Positions 34,565 through 43,976 are shown, counted from the first letter of the stretch. The stretch is 64,000 nucleotides of DNA from an uncultured Flavobacteriales bacterium (GCA_937899835.1 CALCCE010000095.1:1-64000), one strand, 5' to 3'. Numbers and translations are program-made. Notes: generated from the sequence alone by a model not told the origin.

Positions 34565-35674
34565 ATGGTGGAAGTAAACACAGTTCGCGAGACTGCGCAA
34601 ACCAACAACGAGGTATTGAATCCGATGACTGCCATGGGGCACGAACAACTGGTTTTTTGCCAAGATCAGGCCACTGGCCTGAAAGCCATTATTGCCATTC
34701 ACAATACTGTTTTAGGGCCTGCTTTGGGCGGAACGCGTATGTGGAAGTACGCCACTGAAGCAGAAGCGTTGAACGATGTTTTGCGCCTCTCGCGGGGCAT
34801 GACCTACAAGGCGGCCATTTCCGGTCTCAACCTCGGCGGAGGAAAAGCAGTAATTATTGGCGATTCCCGGACCGAAAAAACCGAAGCTTCTATGCGGAGG
34901 TTTGGAAAGTTTGTAGACAGCCTCAGTGGAAAATACATTACCGCTGAAGATGTGGGCATGACGACCAAAGACATGGAGTACATCCATATGGAAACCAACC
35001 ACGTAGCCGGGAAACCAGAAGCCTATGGTGGAGGCGGTGACCCCTCTCCGGTAACGGCTTATGGGGTTTATATGGGCATGAAAGCCTCTGCTCACCAACT
35101 GTGGGGAAATGATTCACTTGAAGGAAAAACTGTGGTGGTACAGGGGGCTGGCAATGTGGGCCGCAACCTTATTGGTTACCTCAACCAAGAAAAAGCTAAC
35201 GTGCTTGTCTCCGATATTTTTGAAGACAAACTCAAGCAAGTAACCAGTGAATACAAGGTGAAAGTGATTGATCCGGCTGATGTGTATGACGTTCCCATGG
35301 ATGTGTATGCACCTTGCGCCCTCGGAGCAACCGTCAATACCGATACCCTCAACCGCTTGAAATGCTCCATTATCGCCGGAGCAGCCAACAACCAACTAGC
35401 AGACGAAAAGCTGCACGGTGAAATGGTGATGCGCAAAGGCATGGTCTATGCGCCCGACTTCCTAATCAACGCCGGCGGGTTGATCAACTGCTACTCTGAA
35501 GTACACGGAAGTTACAACCGCAAAATGGCCCTCACCCAGGCTGAAAATATTTACAACACCACCTTGGAAATTTTGAAGCTCTCACAGCAAAAAAATATTC
35601 CAAGTTACCAGGCGGCCAATAGCTTGGCCGAGCAGCGGATCGAAGCCATTGGCAAGATCAAGCTCAGCCGCTAA
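34565..35674 (+). CDS. Leucine dehydrogenase (Glu/Leu/Phe/Val dehydrogenase family)
   Basis: The enzyme deaminates branched-chain amino acids to 2-oxo acids with NAD+, for catabolism or branched-chain fatty-acid precursors. The 369-residue protein has the dimerisation-domain motif GGTRMWKY, the glycine-rich catalytic LNLGGGKAVIIGD with the active-site Lys, and the NAD fold GAGNVGRNLIGYL. Sequence and length fit leucine rather than glutamate dehydrogenases. It precedes nusB by 29 bases. Confidence 0.92.
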   Translation: MVEVNTVRETAQTNNEVLNPMTAMGHEQLVFCQDQATGLKAIIAIHNTVLGPALGGTRMWKYATEAEALNDVLRLSRGMTYKAAISGLNLGGGKAVIIGDSRTEKTEASMRRFGKFVDSLSGKYITAEDVGMTTKDMEYIHMETNHVAGKPEAYGGGGDPSPVTAYGVYMGMKASAHQLWGNDSLEGKTVVVQGAGNVGRNLIGYLNQEKANVLVSDIFEDKLKQVTSEYKVKVIDPADVYDVPMDVYAPCALGATVNTDTLNRLKCSIIAGAANNQLADEKLHGEMVMRKGMVYAPDFLINAGGLINCYSEVHGSYNRKMALTQAENIYNTTLEILKLSQQKNIPSYQAANSLAEQRIEAIGKIKLSR

Positions 35675-35703
35675 TTCACTATTTTCAACAGGGGAAACTA
35701 TCC

Positions 35704-36654
35704 ATGCTAAATCGACGGTACCTTCGGGTAAAAGCGTTTCAAGCGCTTTATGCTTTTTTTCAAGCTGAAGGAGGCGATGTATTGAAGTCGGAGAAAGAAA
35801 TGCTGAAAAGCATTGAAAAAATCTACGACCTCTATCTTTTAATGCTGTTACTCATTACTGAAGTAGCAGACTCGGCGCGTGACCAGATCGAGACAGCACG
35901 TCAGAAACGACTGCCAACGCACGAAGACCTGAACCCCAACCTGCGGTTTGTCAACAACATTGCACTCAATATTCTGGAAGAAAACAACGCCTTCCAAAAG
36001 CTGGTAAGCAACAAAAAGCTTACCTGGTTCACTGAAAACGATCAGGTACGTAAGCTCTACCGCGAAATACGCGAGAGTCAGGAATACCAGGAGTACATGA
36101 ATTCCAACAATCCGGGTTTTGATGCTGATCGCAAGTTCATCATTACCATTTTTCGGGAATACATGGCGGAGTTTGAAGTCTTTCAACAGCTTTTGGAAGA
36201 CCGCTCCATCTATTGGTATGACGATCTTACTTTGGTGGTACACAATGTGGTAAAAACCTTTCAACAACTCAAGCCTTCCGCCGGAGCGGGCTCCAACATT
36301 TTGATGCCCCTTTATAAAGACCGGGAAGACGACTTGCAATTCGTGAAAGAACTCTTCAGAAAAACCATCTTCAATGAAAACGACTACCAGGAAATGATTT
36401 CTTCCAAAACCAAAAACTGGGAAGTGGATCGGATCGCAGTACTGGACGTCATCCTCATGAAAATGGCCCTTTGTGAATTTGAGCACTTCAATTCCATTCC
36501 GGTAAAAGTATCGCTCAACGAGTACATTGAATTGGCCAAGAGTTATAGCACTCCGAAAAGTAAAGTTTTCATCAATGGAATTCTGGATAAACTGCTGATT
36601 GATTGGCGCAAAAGCGGCCGAATCAAAAAAACTGGCCGTGGGCTAATCGAATGA
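35704..36654 (+). CDS. nusB: Transcription antitermination factor NusB
   Basis: NusB helps form the antitermination complex on rRNA transcripts. The protein begins MLNRRYLRVKAFQALYAF, the usual NusB N-terminus, and ends with the conserved KVSLNEYIELAKSYSTPKSKVFINGILDKL. At 316 residues it is about twice the E. coli size because of a long central insertion, which is normal in Bacteroidota. It heads the nusB-DUF1573-yajC-ybbR-coaE block conserved in this phylum. Confidence 0.95.
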   Translation: MLNRRYLRVKAFQALYAFFQAEGGDVLKSEKEMLKSIEKIYDLYLLMLLLITEVADSARDQIETARQKRLPTHEDLNPNLRFVNNIALNILEENNAFQKLVSNKKLTWFTENDQVRKLYREIRESQEYQEYMNSNNPGFDADRKFIITIFREYMAEFEVFQQLLEDRSIYWYDDLTLVVHNVVKTFQQLKPSAGAGSNILMPLYKDREDDLQFVKELFRKTIFNENDYQEMISSKTKNWEVDRIAVLDVILMKMALCEFEHFNSIPVKVSLNEYIELAKSYSTPKSKVFINGILDKLLIDWRKSGRIKKTGRGLIE

Positions 36655-36696
36655 GCTTAGGGCTTCCTTTGCGAATCTTATTACTTTAGCAGCATT

Positions 36697-37176
36697 ATGC
36701 AAACCTACCGTATGAAACGTTTGACTTTTGGAGCCGCACTGTTAGTGTTGATGACGGCTTGCGACCCGGCAGTGAAATCATCAGGAGATGAACCTTTACT
36801 CGACCCTTCGGTGGTGCAAAACAACCAAACTGCCTCAGCAAAATCGCTGGAGAACGTGCCCGTAATGACCATTGAAAACGAGGTACACGAGTTTGGAGAG
36901 ATCACCCAAGGTGAAAAGGTGACCCATACCTTTAAGTTTAAAAACACCGGCAATTCGGAGTTATTGATTGCTTCTGCCAAAGGAACCTGTGGTTGTACGA
37001 TCCCCAGCTATCCGAAAACCCCAATTGCTCCCGGAGCAGAGGGCGAAATTGATGTAGTATTCGACAGCAATGGTAAAAGCGGATCGCAGCACAAAAAAGT
37101 ATCGATTGTAACCAATGCAACCCCCAGCACTTACACTGTAGCGCTTCGGGGACAAGTAATCGCACCAGAAAAATAA
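36697..37176 (+). CDS. DUF1573 lipoprotein
   Basis: The 159-residue protein has a lipoprotein signal (VLMTACDPA, Cys22) and one DUF1573 immunoglobulin-like domain with HEFGEITQGEKVTHTFKFKNTG and the hallmark GTCGCTIPSYPK. Its role is unknown; it is nearly always found between nusB and yajC in Bacteroidota. The start could instead be the ATG at 36712, which still keeps the signal. A -7-like TACTTTAG lies at 36682-36689, one base off consensus. Confidence 0.92.
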   Translation: MQTYRMKRLTFGAALLVLMTACDPAVKSSGDEPLLDPSVVQNNQTASAKSLENVPVMTIENEVHEFGEITQGEKVTHTFKFKNTGNSELLIASAKGTCGCTIPSYPKTPIAPGAEGEIDVVFDSNGKSGSQHKKVSIVTNATPSTYTVALRGQVIAPEK

Positions 37177-37180
37177 TCTT

Positions 37181-37534
37181 ATGCAACTGGCAACCCTTTT
37201 GATGTTGGGCAGCCCCGATGGCGGGGAAGGCGGAGGACCAAGCATGCTCATCATGTTTGCGCTTATAGGAGTAATCTTCTACTTCTTCATGATTCGTCCA
37301 CAGGCCAAAAAGGCCAAAGAGACCAAGAAGTTTCGCGAAGCCTTAGGTAAAGGTGACCGTATTGTGACCATTGGTGGTGTCCACGGCAAGATTGCTGAGA
37401 TGAAGGAAACCACCGTGATCATTGAAGTAGAAAATGGAGGAAGGTTAAAAATCGAACGTTCGGCCATTTCGATGGAATATACCAGCGGAGGCGGAACCAG
37501 CGAATTGCAGCAGCAAACAGCCAAAAAATCCTAA
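37181..37534 (+). CDS. yajC: Preprotein translocase subunit YajC
   Basis: YajC is an accessory subunit of SecDF-YajC at the inner membrane. The 117-residue protein has one membrane helix (MLIMFALIGVIFYFFMIRPQ) with the conserved MIRPQAKK boundary and the following FREALGKGDRIVTIGGVHGKI domain. It begins 5 bases after the DUF1573 stop. The Ser/Gly/Gln-rich C-terminus is low complexity. Confidence 0.95.
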   Translation: MQLATLLMLGSPDGGEGGGPSMLIMFALIGVIFYFFMIRPQAKKAKETKKFREALGKGDRIVTIGGVHGKIAEMKETTVIIEVENGGRLKIERSAISMEYTSGGGTSELQQQTAKKS

Positions 37535-37543
37535 CCTGCGACC

Positions 37544-38542
37544 TTGGAGTCGAGCCCGCAACGGTTAAACGACCAGCTTAAGCAGGTACTCCGGCTTCGG
37601 CGAAGCCAAAAAACGTCCATCTTTCTGGTTTGTGTGGTGATCGCCTCGCTGTTTTGGCTACTCAACGCATTTTCCAAAGACTATGCTACCATTGTAGACC
37701 TTCCGGTACGTTATACCAACCTTCCGGAAGATCAGGTGCTCACCAGTGAATTACCGCAACAATTAGCGGTAGAGCTGAGAGGCTACGGTTTTGATCTGCT
37801 TTCTTATTTGTTGGGCACAGCTGATGACACCTTGGTGGTCAATGGCAACGACCTGATCAGCAGCCGGAAAAATCCCAATACTGTACTCTATTCTACGCGA
37901 CCTTTGTTTGAGCGCATGGCCGGACAACTCAATCCAGGGGTGCAACTCAAAGGGATACTGACGGATACTTTGCGTTTTCGGGTAGAAGAACGCATCACCC
38001 GGTTGGTTCCGGTAAAAGCCAATGTGCAATTGCAGTTGGCCACACAGTACCTGGAGGCGGGACAACGGTTGATTGATCCACCGGTAATTGAGCTTTCCGG
38101 GCCACGCTCGGCAGTGGTGCAGGTGAGGGAAATAAATACGGAGGTGCTGCAACTCGATAATGTGAATGCAGATGTGAAACAGCAACTGGCTTTGGAAATA
38201 CCGTCCGGCAGCAACCGTTTTGAAATGAAGCCCTCCAATGTAGCCCTGCAAATTCCGGTCGATAAGTTTACCGATGCCAGTATTGACCTACCGGTAACGG
38301 TAGAAAATTTACCAGAAAGCTTGTCCCTCAACCTGATTCCTGATACGGTCACCCTCAACTATCAGGTAGCCTTGGGCCGCTATTCAGAAGTAAAACACGA
38401 AGACTTTCGGCTGGTGGTGGACTTCGCTGAGTTCAACGAGAAACACCACAAAAAACTACGCGTTCGGGTAGAGCAGTCGCCTGCATTCATTAGTAATCCG
38501 AGCCTTGCTCCTAAAAAGGTCGAATTCATTTTGAAACGATGA
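37544..38542 (+). CDS. YbbR/CdaR-like protein
   Basis: The 332-residue protein has one N-terminal membrane helix (TSIFLVCVVIASLFWLL) and periplasmic YbbR-like beta repeats (for example VDLPVRYTNLPEDQVLT and IDLPVTVENLPESLSLN). CdaR proteins regulate the diadenylate cyclase CdaA in Firmicutes; whether that holds here is unknown and no cyclase gene is nearby. The only workable start is a TTG at 37544, since the next in-frame Met is far inside. It overlaps coaE by 4 bases. Confidence 0.85.
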   Translation: MESSPQRLNDQLKQVLRLRRSQKTSIFLVCVVIASLFWLLNAFSKDYATIVDLPVRYTNLPEDQVLTSELPQQLAVELRGYGFDLLSYLLGTADDTLVVNGNDLISSRKNPNTVLYSTRPLFERMAGQLNPGVQLKGILTDTLRFRVEERITRLVPVKANVQLQLATQYLEAGQRLIDPPVIELSGPRSAVVQVREINTEVLQLDNVNADVKQQLALEIPSGSNRFEMKPSNVALQIPVDKFTDASIDLPVTVENLPESLSLNLIPDTVTLNYQVALGRYSEVKHEDFRLVVDFAEFNEKHHKKLRVRVEQSPAFISNPSLAPKKVEFILKR

Positions 38543-39141
38543 CTTGGAGTATCGGTCTTACCGGAGGTATTGGGAGCGGAAAGTCTACCGTTGCTCAAGT
38601 TTTCGAAGCCTTGGGCGTTCCGGTATACTACAGCGATGCCCGAGGACGCTTTCTTCTAGCTCACGACCCAGATGTGCAAAAGCAGGTTCAACATCATTTT
38701 GGAGCCGAGGTATTCCGCTCTGGCCAGCCCGATCGGGCGGCACTTGCGGCCAAAGTGTTTGGCAACCCCAAAGGCCTGGAACAACTCAACCAAATCATCC
38801 ATCCGGCAGTAGGGCGCGACTTCCAGCAATGGAAAGCGAAACAAAACAGCGGTTATGTATTGAAAGAATCGGCCATTCTTTTCGAGCACAACCTGCACCT
38901 GCAATCCGATAAAACCATTCTTGTAGTAGCACCAGAAGCGGTGCGCATTCGGCGGGTCATGGCACGTGATGAAGCAACTGAAGCAGCCGTAAGGGCCAGA
39001 ATGAATCACCAATGGTCTGATGATCAAAAAGAAAAACTGGCCGACTTTGTGGTGGTGAATGACGATCAGCAGATGGTTATTCCACAGGTGTTGGCCATTC
39101 ATCAAGAATTGCAGACGCTAGTCAACAGGCCCAAAAATTGA
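38539..39141 (+). CDS. coaE: Dephospho-CoA kinase
   Basis: CoaE phosphorylates dephospho-CoA to CoA, the final step of CoA synthesis. The 200-residue protein has the P-loop GLTGGIGSGKST near the N-terminus, the following YYSDARGRFLL segment, a conserved IIHPAVGRDFQQW and the lid region RVMARDEATEAAVRARMNHQ. Start overlaps the ybbR stop (ATGA). Confidence 0.96.
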   Translation: MTWSIGLTGGIGSGKSTVAQVFEALGVPVYYSDARGRFLLAHDPDVQKQVQHHFGAEVFRSGQPDRAALAAKVFGNPKGLEQLNQIIHPAVGRDFQQWKAKQNSGYVLKESAILFEHNLHLQSDKTILVVAPEAVRIRRVMARDEATEAAVRARMNHQWSDDQKEKLADFVVVNDDQQMVIPQVLAIHQELQTLVNRPKN

Positions 39142-39171
39142 CTATTTTACTATCCCCCCAATTGAACCACC

Positions 39172-39525
39172 ATGGAAGTTGAAAACGATACCCTCGATCA
39201 GGCAGCCCCAAGCGAGTTACCCAACGCAGTTGCGGTGTTGGTTTTGGGCATTTCCTCCATTGCCACTTGTATGTGTTATGGAGTGCCGGGTTTGGCATTG
39301 GGCATTGTAGCTTTAGTGATGGCACAAAAATCGCGGAAGCTATACTTTAAGAATCCTGGATCCTATTCCAAAAACTCTTATGGGAACCTGAATGCCGGAT
39401 ACATTTGTGCCATAATTGGAACCATCTTTTCCGGGCTGTTTGTGCTATTCATTGTAGGTTATGTGATTTTCTTTTTGGCCATTTTGGGCAAAACCCTCGG
39501 AGAATTACCCATCAACCAGTTCTAG
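39172..39525 (+). CDS. CCC-motif (DUF4190-like) membrane protein
   Basis: The 117-residue protein has two hydrophobic hairpins: LVLGISSIATCMCYGVPGLALGIVALVMA and AGYICAIIGTIFSGLFVLFIVGYVIFFLA, with a short polar loop (NPGSYSKNSYGNLNAG) between them. The pattern, including the CMC segment, matches the Bacteroidota CCC-motif membrane proteins. Function is unknown. It is paired with a DUF2752 gene 6 bases downstream, as is common in Flavobacteriia. Confidence 0.85.
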   Translation: MEVENDTLDQAAPSELPNAVAVLVLGISSIATCMCYGVPGLALGIVALVMAQKSRKLYFKNPGSYSKNSYGNLNAGYICAIIGTIFSGLFVLFIVGYVIFFLAILGKTLGELPINQF

Positions 39526-39531
39526 AACGGG

Positions 39532-39831
39532 ATGGACTTTTCAATCCATTTAAAAGACCACCTTTTACCTTGCCATATCAAGCAAGTCACCGGTATTGAC
39601 TGTCCGGGTTGTGGTTTCCAACGAGCTTGTTTGGCCCTCTGTCGTGGAGACCTGATGCAAAGTCTGGAACTGTTTCCGGCCTTATTGCCCATGTTGGCCC
39701 TTGGTTTGTTTTTGTTGCTTCACCTGAAGTTCCGCTTCTCCTTTGGTCCAAAAATCTTACTCAGCCTGTTTTTACTCTCCTTTAGCTTGATGTGGATCAA
39801 CTTCTTTGTGAAGCTTTCCCATATTCTCTGA
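39532..39831 (+). CDS. DUF2752 membrane protein
   Basis: The 99-residue protein has the DUF2752 signature IDCPGCGFQRACLALCRGD, whose cysteines may bind metal, followed by two membrane spans. No activity is known. Confidence 0.9.
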   Translation: MDFSIHLKDHLLPCHIKQVTGIDCPGCGFQRACLALCRGDLMQSLELFPALLPMLALGLFLLLHLKFRFSFGPKILLSLFLLSFSLMWINFFVKLSHIL

Positions 39832-39872
39832 TACAATTTAAGCGACTTATTTAGAGTTAGTTAGTTTCATTG

Positions 39873-39916
39873 TTCCTAACCCTATGTACAGGATTTTAAT
39901 AATCGATTGTTAGGAA
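39873..39916. repeat. 8-bp inverted repeat in the 250-bp gap before the response regulator
   Basis: TTCCTAAC (39873-39880) and GTTAGGAA (39909-39916) are perfect inverted copies 28 nt apart. The rest of 39832-40081 holds no ORF, tRNA or clear promoter that I can see. Confidence 0.3.
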
Positions 39917-40081
39917 TTTGAACACACTTTAAGAAACCACAACGCGGAACTAAATAGTTTTGAATAGTAGTTGCTCCAGCCAATGCAATCTCCATTTTTC
40001 CTTTGGGAATTTCGGTATCAGTTGGAGATGTTTGTTTGATGAATCACCGACATTTTGTGAAAGTGGAAAGCGAATTAAACC

Positions 40082-40522
40082 ATGTTTGAAACCTCAGCAA
40101 CCACAGAAACCTCTGAATTAGCCAGTATTTGGCTTATTGACGACGATCCGGTCAATAACTTTATCTGTTCCAGGTTGATCACCGAAGCGGTGGCTCCTGA
40201 CGATTTAGGGGTTTACGAAAAGGCAGATGATGGATTGACCCAGCTGCGGGTAGCGCTACAAAATCCAGAAGCTTCTCTGCCCGATTTGATATTTCTTGAT
40301 TTGGACATGCCAGTGACCAGTGGATGGGACTTTTTGGAAGAATACCGGCAGTTTGGTGCTGCCTTGCCCAAGTCTCCTGTCTTGTGCATTCTTAGTTCCT
40401 CGGTCTATGAGGGTGATTTGGAAAAAGCAAAAGACTATCCTGAAGTAGTTCGATTTTTCTCCAAGCCACTGACTGTCGAAAACCTGAGCGAGATTCAAAA
40501 CCGATTCTTTCCAGCGGCTTAA
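40082..40522 (+). CDS. Single-domain response regulator
   Basis: The 146-residue protein is one receiver domain: acidic pocket LIDDDPVNN, phospho-acceptor Asp in LIFLDLDMPVTSGW, and the switch Lys in FFSKPL. There is no output domain, so it probably works by protein interaction, like CheY. An N-terminal tail of about 15 Ser/Thr/Glu-rich residues precedes the domain. No histidine kinase is adjacent. Confidence 0.9.
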   Translation: MFETSATTETSELASIWLIDDDPVNNFICSRLITEAVAPDDLGVYEKADDGLTQLRVALQNPEASLPDLIFLDLDMPVTSGWDFLEEYRQFGAALPKSPVLCILSSSVYEGDLEKAKDYPEVVRFFSKPLTVENLSEIQNRFFPAA

Positions 40523-40531
40523 GCCGCTTTC
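40513..40531 (+). terminator. Possible short hairpin terminator over the response-regulator stop
   Basis: AGCGGCTTAAGCCGCT is a perfect 16-base palindrome containing the TAA stop (stem of 6, TTAA loop) followed by only TTT before C. It is a weak terminator at best. Confidence 0.35.
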
Positions 40532-40573
40532 TCCCTTCGGAAAATCCTACCTTTCGCTGCAAAAGTTGGCAGC

Positions 40574-42103
40574 ATGAAAATTCTTTCCGCCCCGCAGATT
40601 CGGGCTGCAGATGCCGCAACCATTGAGCGGGAACCGATCGCTTCGCTCGATCTTATGGAACGAGCTGCTTCAGCGTGTGCCAATTGGTTGATGCAGAGGG
40701 TAGAGGCCAGGCAACCTGGATTTGAACACCCAATCTTTCACATCATTTGTGGAGTTGGCAATAACGGTGGTGATGGCCTGGTCGTTGCCCGCTTGCTGCA
40801 TGCCAAGGGATATCCGGTTGCCGTATACGTATGTGTTTTTTCGGAGAAATTTTCCCCCGATTTTAAAGCGAATGCCAAACGCCTCAAAGCAGCAGGTATT
40901 CCAACCCACGAAATTCGCCATAGCAAAGACCTACCAGAGTTGCCATCGGAAGGCATTCTGGTAGATGCGCTTTTTGGCTCCGGCTTGTCTCGGTCCGTAA
41001 CCGGTATTGCTGCTACAACCATTCAGGCCATCAACCGTGCGGCATTGACCAAAGTCGCTATTGATTTGCCCTCTGGTCTTCACGCAGAAGACAACCGTGA
41101 ATTTGATCCCAAAAACACCGTAAGGGCCAACTTTACCTTGTGTTTTGAGTTGCCCAAGCTGGCCTTTTTGTTTCCCGATAATGCCGACTTTGTGGGCAAC
41201 TGGCAGGTATTGCCGATCGGCTTAGACCCGAAATTCATTGCCGAAGCCAGCACCAGCAACCACTATCTGGTAGCACCGTTACTCCAACAATTGTTGCGCA
41301 GTAGGGCGCGTTTTTCGCACAAAGGTAGTTTTGGTCATGTAGCGCTGTTGGCCGGTAGCAAGGGCAAGATAGGTGCAGCCATTTTGGCCGCCCGTGCTGC
41401 CATGCGCAGCGGAGCTGGTTTGGTAACGGTTCATGTTCCAGATATCGGTAACAATATCCTGCAAACGGCCGTGCCCGAAGCAATGGTCGTTTGCAATGAA
41501 GCGCCCCACTACCTGGAAAATTATCCCGCCGATCTGGGCGGCAAGCACTTGGCAATAGGCCCTGGAATTGGAACGGAGACCCAAACCGCCGGTGTCCTGA
41601 AAAGGTTGATTCAGTCAGCAGAAGGCCCCGTGGTGTTCGATGCGGATGCGCTCAATTTGCTGGCACAACAGCCTACCTGGTTGTCTTTTTTGCCTCCACA
41701 CAGTATTCTTACGCCACACCCGGGAGAGTTCAAAAGACTCGTAGGGCGCACGGATGGCGAATATGGTCGGCATCAAGCTTTGATTCAATTGGCGAGAAAG
41801 CATCGGGTATTTGTCGTACTCAAGGGAGCACATACTGCCATCGCCGACCCGGATGGAACGGTTTATTTCAATTCTACTGGCAATCCCGGCATGGCTACCG
41901 GCGGAATGGGAGACGCACTGACAGGTATTTTGATAGGACTGTTAGCCCAAGGGTATCCTCCAAAGGCAGCCTGTTTGTTGGGTGTTTTTCTACACGGTTT
42001 GGCGGGTGACCTCGCAGCACAGGAAAAGGGCATGGAAGCCTTATTAGCCAGCGATGTTATCGATCATTTGGGAGCAGCTTTTCAGCACTTGCGCAACACT
42101 TAG
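40574..42103 (+). CDS. nnr: Bifunctional NAD(P)HX epimerase / ADP-dependent dehydratase
   Basis: The enzyme repairs hydrated NADH and NADPH. The N-terminal half is YjeF_N with GVGNNGGDGLVVARLL and VDALFGSGLSRS; the C-terminal half is the ribokinase-like dehydratase with GHVALLAGSKGKIGAA, the HPGEFKRLVG motif and NPGMATGGMGDALTGI carrying the catalytic Asp. The 509-residue length is that of the fused form. It is convergent with the SpmAB gene, overlapping by 4 bases. Confidence 0.95.
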   Translation: MKILSAPQIRAADAATIEREPIASLDLMERAASACANWLMQRVEARQPGFEHPIFHIICGVGNNGGDGLVVARLLHAKGYPVAVYVCVFSEKFSPDFKANAKRLKAAGIPTHEIRHSKDLPELPSEGILVDALFGSGLSRSVTGIAATTIQAINRAALTKVAIDLPSGLHAEDNREFDPKNTVRANFTLCFELPKLAFLFPDNADFVGNWQVLPIGLDPKFIAEASTSNHYLVAPLLQQLLRSRARFSHKGSFGHVALLAGSKGKIGAAILAARAAMRSGAGLVTVHVPDIGNNILQTAVPEAMVVCNEAPHYLENYPADLGGKHLAIGPGIGTETQTAGVLKRLIQSAEGPVVFDADALNLLAQQPTWLSFLPPHSILTPHPGEFKRLVGRTDGEYGRHQALIQLARKHRVFVVLKGAHTAIADPDGTVYFNSTGNPGMATGGMGDALTGILIGLLAQGYPPKAACLLGVFLHGLAGDLAAQEKGMEALLASDVIDHLGAAFQHLRNT

Positions 42104-43341
42104 ATCAAGTGTCCGAAGAATTGATAGGCGATGAAAATGGCCGCAATCATACCGGCTAAGTCAGCTAAAAGTCCACAAGTCACCGCATATCGGGAGTTTT
42201 TGATTCCAACGGAACCAAAATACACGGCAAGGGTATAAAAGGTCGTGTCGGTAGAACCCTGCATGGTACTGACCAATTTGCCCACGAAATGATCTGCTCC
42301 GTGATAGTCCATGGCTTCTACCATCATAGCACGGGCACCACTACCACTCAAGGGCTTCATAAAAGCGGTAGGCAAAGCATCTACCCAATCGGTAGGTAAA
42401 CCAACTGCCGCAATTCCAAAACGAACAATTTCCACCAACCAATCCAAGGCGCCTGATGCTCTGAAAACGGCAATGGCTACCAAAATACCGACCAGGTAGG
42501 GAATGATTTTGATGGCAATGGAAAATCCCTCTTTCGCACCTTCGATGAAGGTTTCATAGACGTTCACTTTCTTACGGGCCGCTGCCACAACAAAGCTTAC
42601 CATAATGCCAATGAGCACCAAACCGGCAATGCCGTTGGAGATAGGACCAACCCGATCACTTGAGATTAAAGAAATGCCAAAGAAAATAGAAGCAACCAGG
42701 GTGGAAAGTCCTCCGAGGTAAGCCAGGATAATCGGTTGCAACAAATTGATCCGCTGATAAATGCTGGTAATCAGCAAACCGGCCATGGTAGAAAAAAAAG
42801 TAGCCAGTAGGATAGGAAGAAAAATATCCGCAGGATTGGCCGCACCTTGCTCTGCCCGATAGGTCATCACACTCACCGGAATGAGGGTAAGGCCACTCGT
42901 ATTCAGCACCAAAAACATGATTTGAGAATTGGAAGCCACTTCCTTGTTGGGGTTGTGTTCCTGCAACTGGTTCATGGCCTTGAGGCCGATGGGCGTAGCC
43001 GCATTGTCGAGGCCCAACATGTTGGCCGCGAAATTCATGATCATCGAACCGAAAACGGGTGAGTCCTTCGGAATCTCGGGAAAGATTCTGCGAAAGAAAG
43101 GGCCGATGAGCCACGCCAGGGCATTGACCACTCCGCCACGTTCGCCCACCTTCAGTAAGCCCAACCAAAGGGTGAGTACCCCGGTTAAACCGATGGAAAG
43201 CTTAAAACCGGTTTTAGCCGCATCGAATGACCTATTAATCATCATTTCAAACACCGTCAGGTCCTGGAGGAAAATCAGTTTTCCCAAGCCTACCAAAAAG
43301 GCGACTACGAAAAATCCAATCCAAATATAGTTGAGGGCCAT
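42100..43341 (-). CDS. SpmA-SpmB fusion, nucleoside recognition (Gate) domain membrane protein
   Basis: The 413-residue protein joins two Gate-domain halves equivalent to the spore maturation proteins SpmA and SpmB of Firmicutes. The first holds FAANMLGLDNAATPIGLKAM, the second MQGSTDTTFYTLAVYFGSVG, both signature segments. About ten membrane spans are visible. The organism does not sporulate, so the role must differ. The ATG at 43341 was chosen over a TTG six codons upstream. Confidence 0.9.
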   Translation of the reverse strand: MALNYIWIGFFVVAFLVGLGKLIFLQDLTVFEMMINRSFDAAKTGFKLSIGLTGVLTLWLGLLKVGERGGVVNALAWLIGPFFRRIFPEIPKDSPVFGSMIMNFAANMLGLDNAATPIGLKAMNQLQEHNPNKEVASNSQIMFLVLNTSGLTLIPVSVMTYRAEQGAANPADIFLPILLATFFSTMAGLLITSIYQRINLLQPIILAYLGGLSTLVASIFFGISLISSDRVGPISNGIAGLVLIGIMVSFVVAAARKKVNVYETFIEGAKEGFSIAIKIIPYLVGILVAIAVFRASGALDWLVEIVRFGIAAVGLPTDWVDALPTAFMKPLSGSGARAMMVEAMDYHGADHFVGKLVSTMQGSTDTTFYTLAVYFGSVGIKNSRYAVTCGLLADLAGMIAAIFIAYQFFGHLI

Positions 43342-43409
43342 GGTGCGCAAAATAGCCAAATGGGCCTCAGCACCAGCACTTTCCCAGCTGAGTTTCGAAC
43401 AGCCCGCTG

Positions 43410-43976
43410 TTAGCCCGGAAAGGCGATTTTTAGGAAATTGCCAAAGAGTTGTCGGCCATTCTCACCCGATACCTCCGGGTGAAATTGCACCCCGAAATGC
43501 GGTTTCTCCGGGTGTGCCATAGCCTCAAGGGTGCAAGCGTCAGAAGAAGCCAACGACAGAAAACCATCGGGTAAACTAATGGCTTCACAGTGGTCTTGCT
43601 GGAAATAGGAAGGATTGCTCAATCCTTCAAAAAGAGGATGGCTTGGTTGAAGGTAAATGGCTCGATTTTCACGGTCTTCATTGATCAGGAACACCCTCGA
43701 TCCGTGTAACAATCCCAACAACTGATGCCCGAAGCACAGGCCCAACATGGCGCTTTCACGGTACTTTAACCACCGGTATTTTCGAATCATTGGGAAAGGG
43801 TCATCATCGGTAAGCAGCGAAGGATTACCACTAAAAACCAATGGGGTTGAAGCGGGAAACCGCTCTTCATCCAATTCCAAAAGGGAAATGGTTTGGGTTT
43901 GAGCCCCGAGCGATTGCAGCATTTCGGTTATCTGAGCTATCTTATCGCTCCCGCAGTCAATGACTCCAACTTCCAT
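43410..43976 (-). CDS. Stand-alone class I glutamine amidotransferase-like protein
   Basis: The 188-residue protein is a type 1 glutamine amidotransferase domain. The nucleophile is the Cys in LGLCFGHQLLGLL and the partner His and Glu are in FGVQFHPEVSGENG. It has no synthase domain attached, so it is a free amidotransferase or peptidase of unknown partner. The ATG at 43976 shares one base with the Sua5 family stop (TGATG), so translation is coupled. Confidence 0.85.
   Translation of the reverse strand: MEVGVIDCGSDKIAQITEMLQSLGAQTQTISLLELDEERFPASTPLVFSGNPSLLTDDDPFPMIRKYRWLKYRESAMLGLCFGHQLLGLLHGSRVFLINEDRENRAIYLQPSHPLFEGLSNPSYFQQDHCEAISLPDGFLSLASSDACTLEAMAHPEKPHFGVQFHPEVSGENGRQLFGNFLKIAFPG

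Noticed and set aside
39832-40081. A tRNA or small RNA in the 250-bp gap
   Set aside because: No cloverleaf or T-loop (GTTCGA-type) was found; only an 8-bp inverted repeat is visible.
42100-43341. Sporulation function for the SpmA/SpmB fusion
   Set aside because: The genome is of Bacteroidota type, with an outer membrane and T9SS; the Gate-domain family is widespread outside sporulators.
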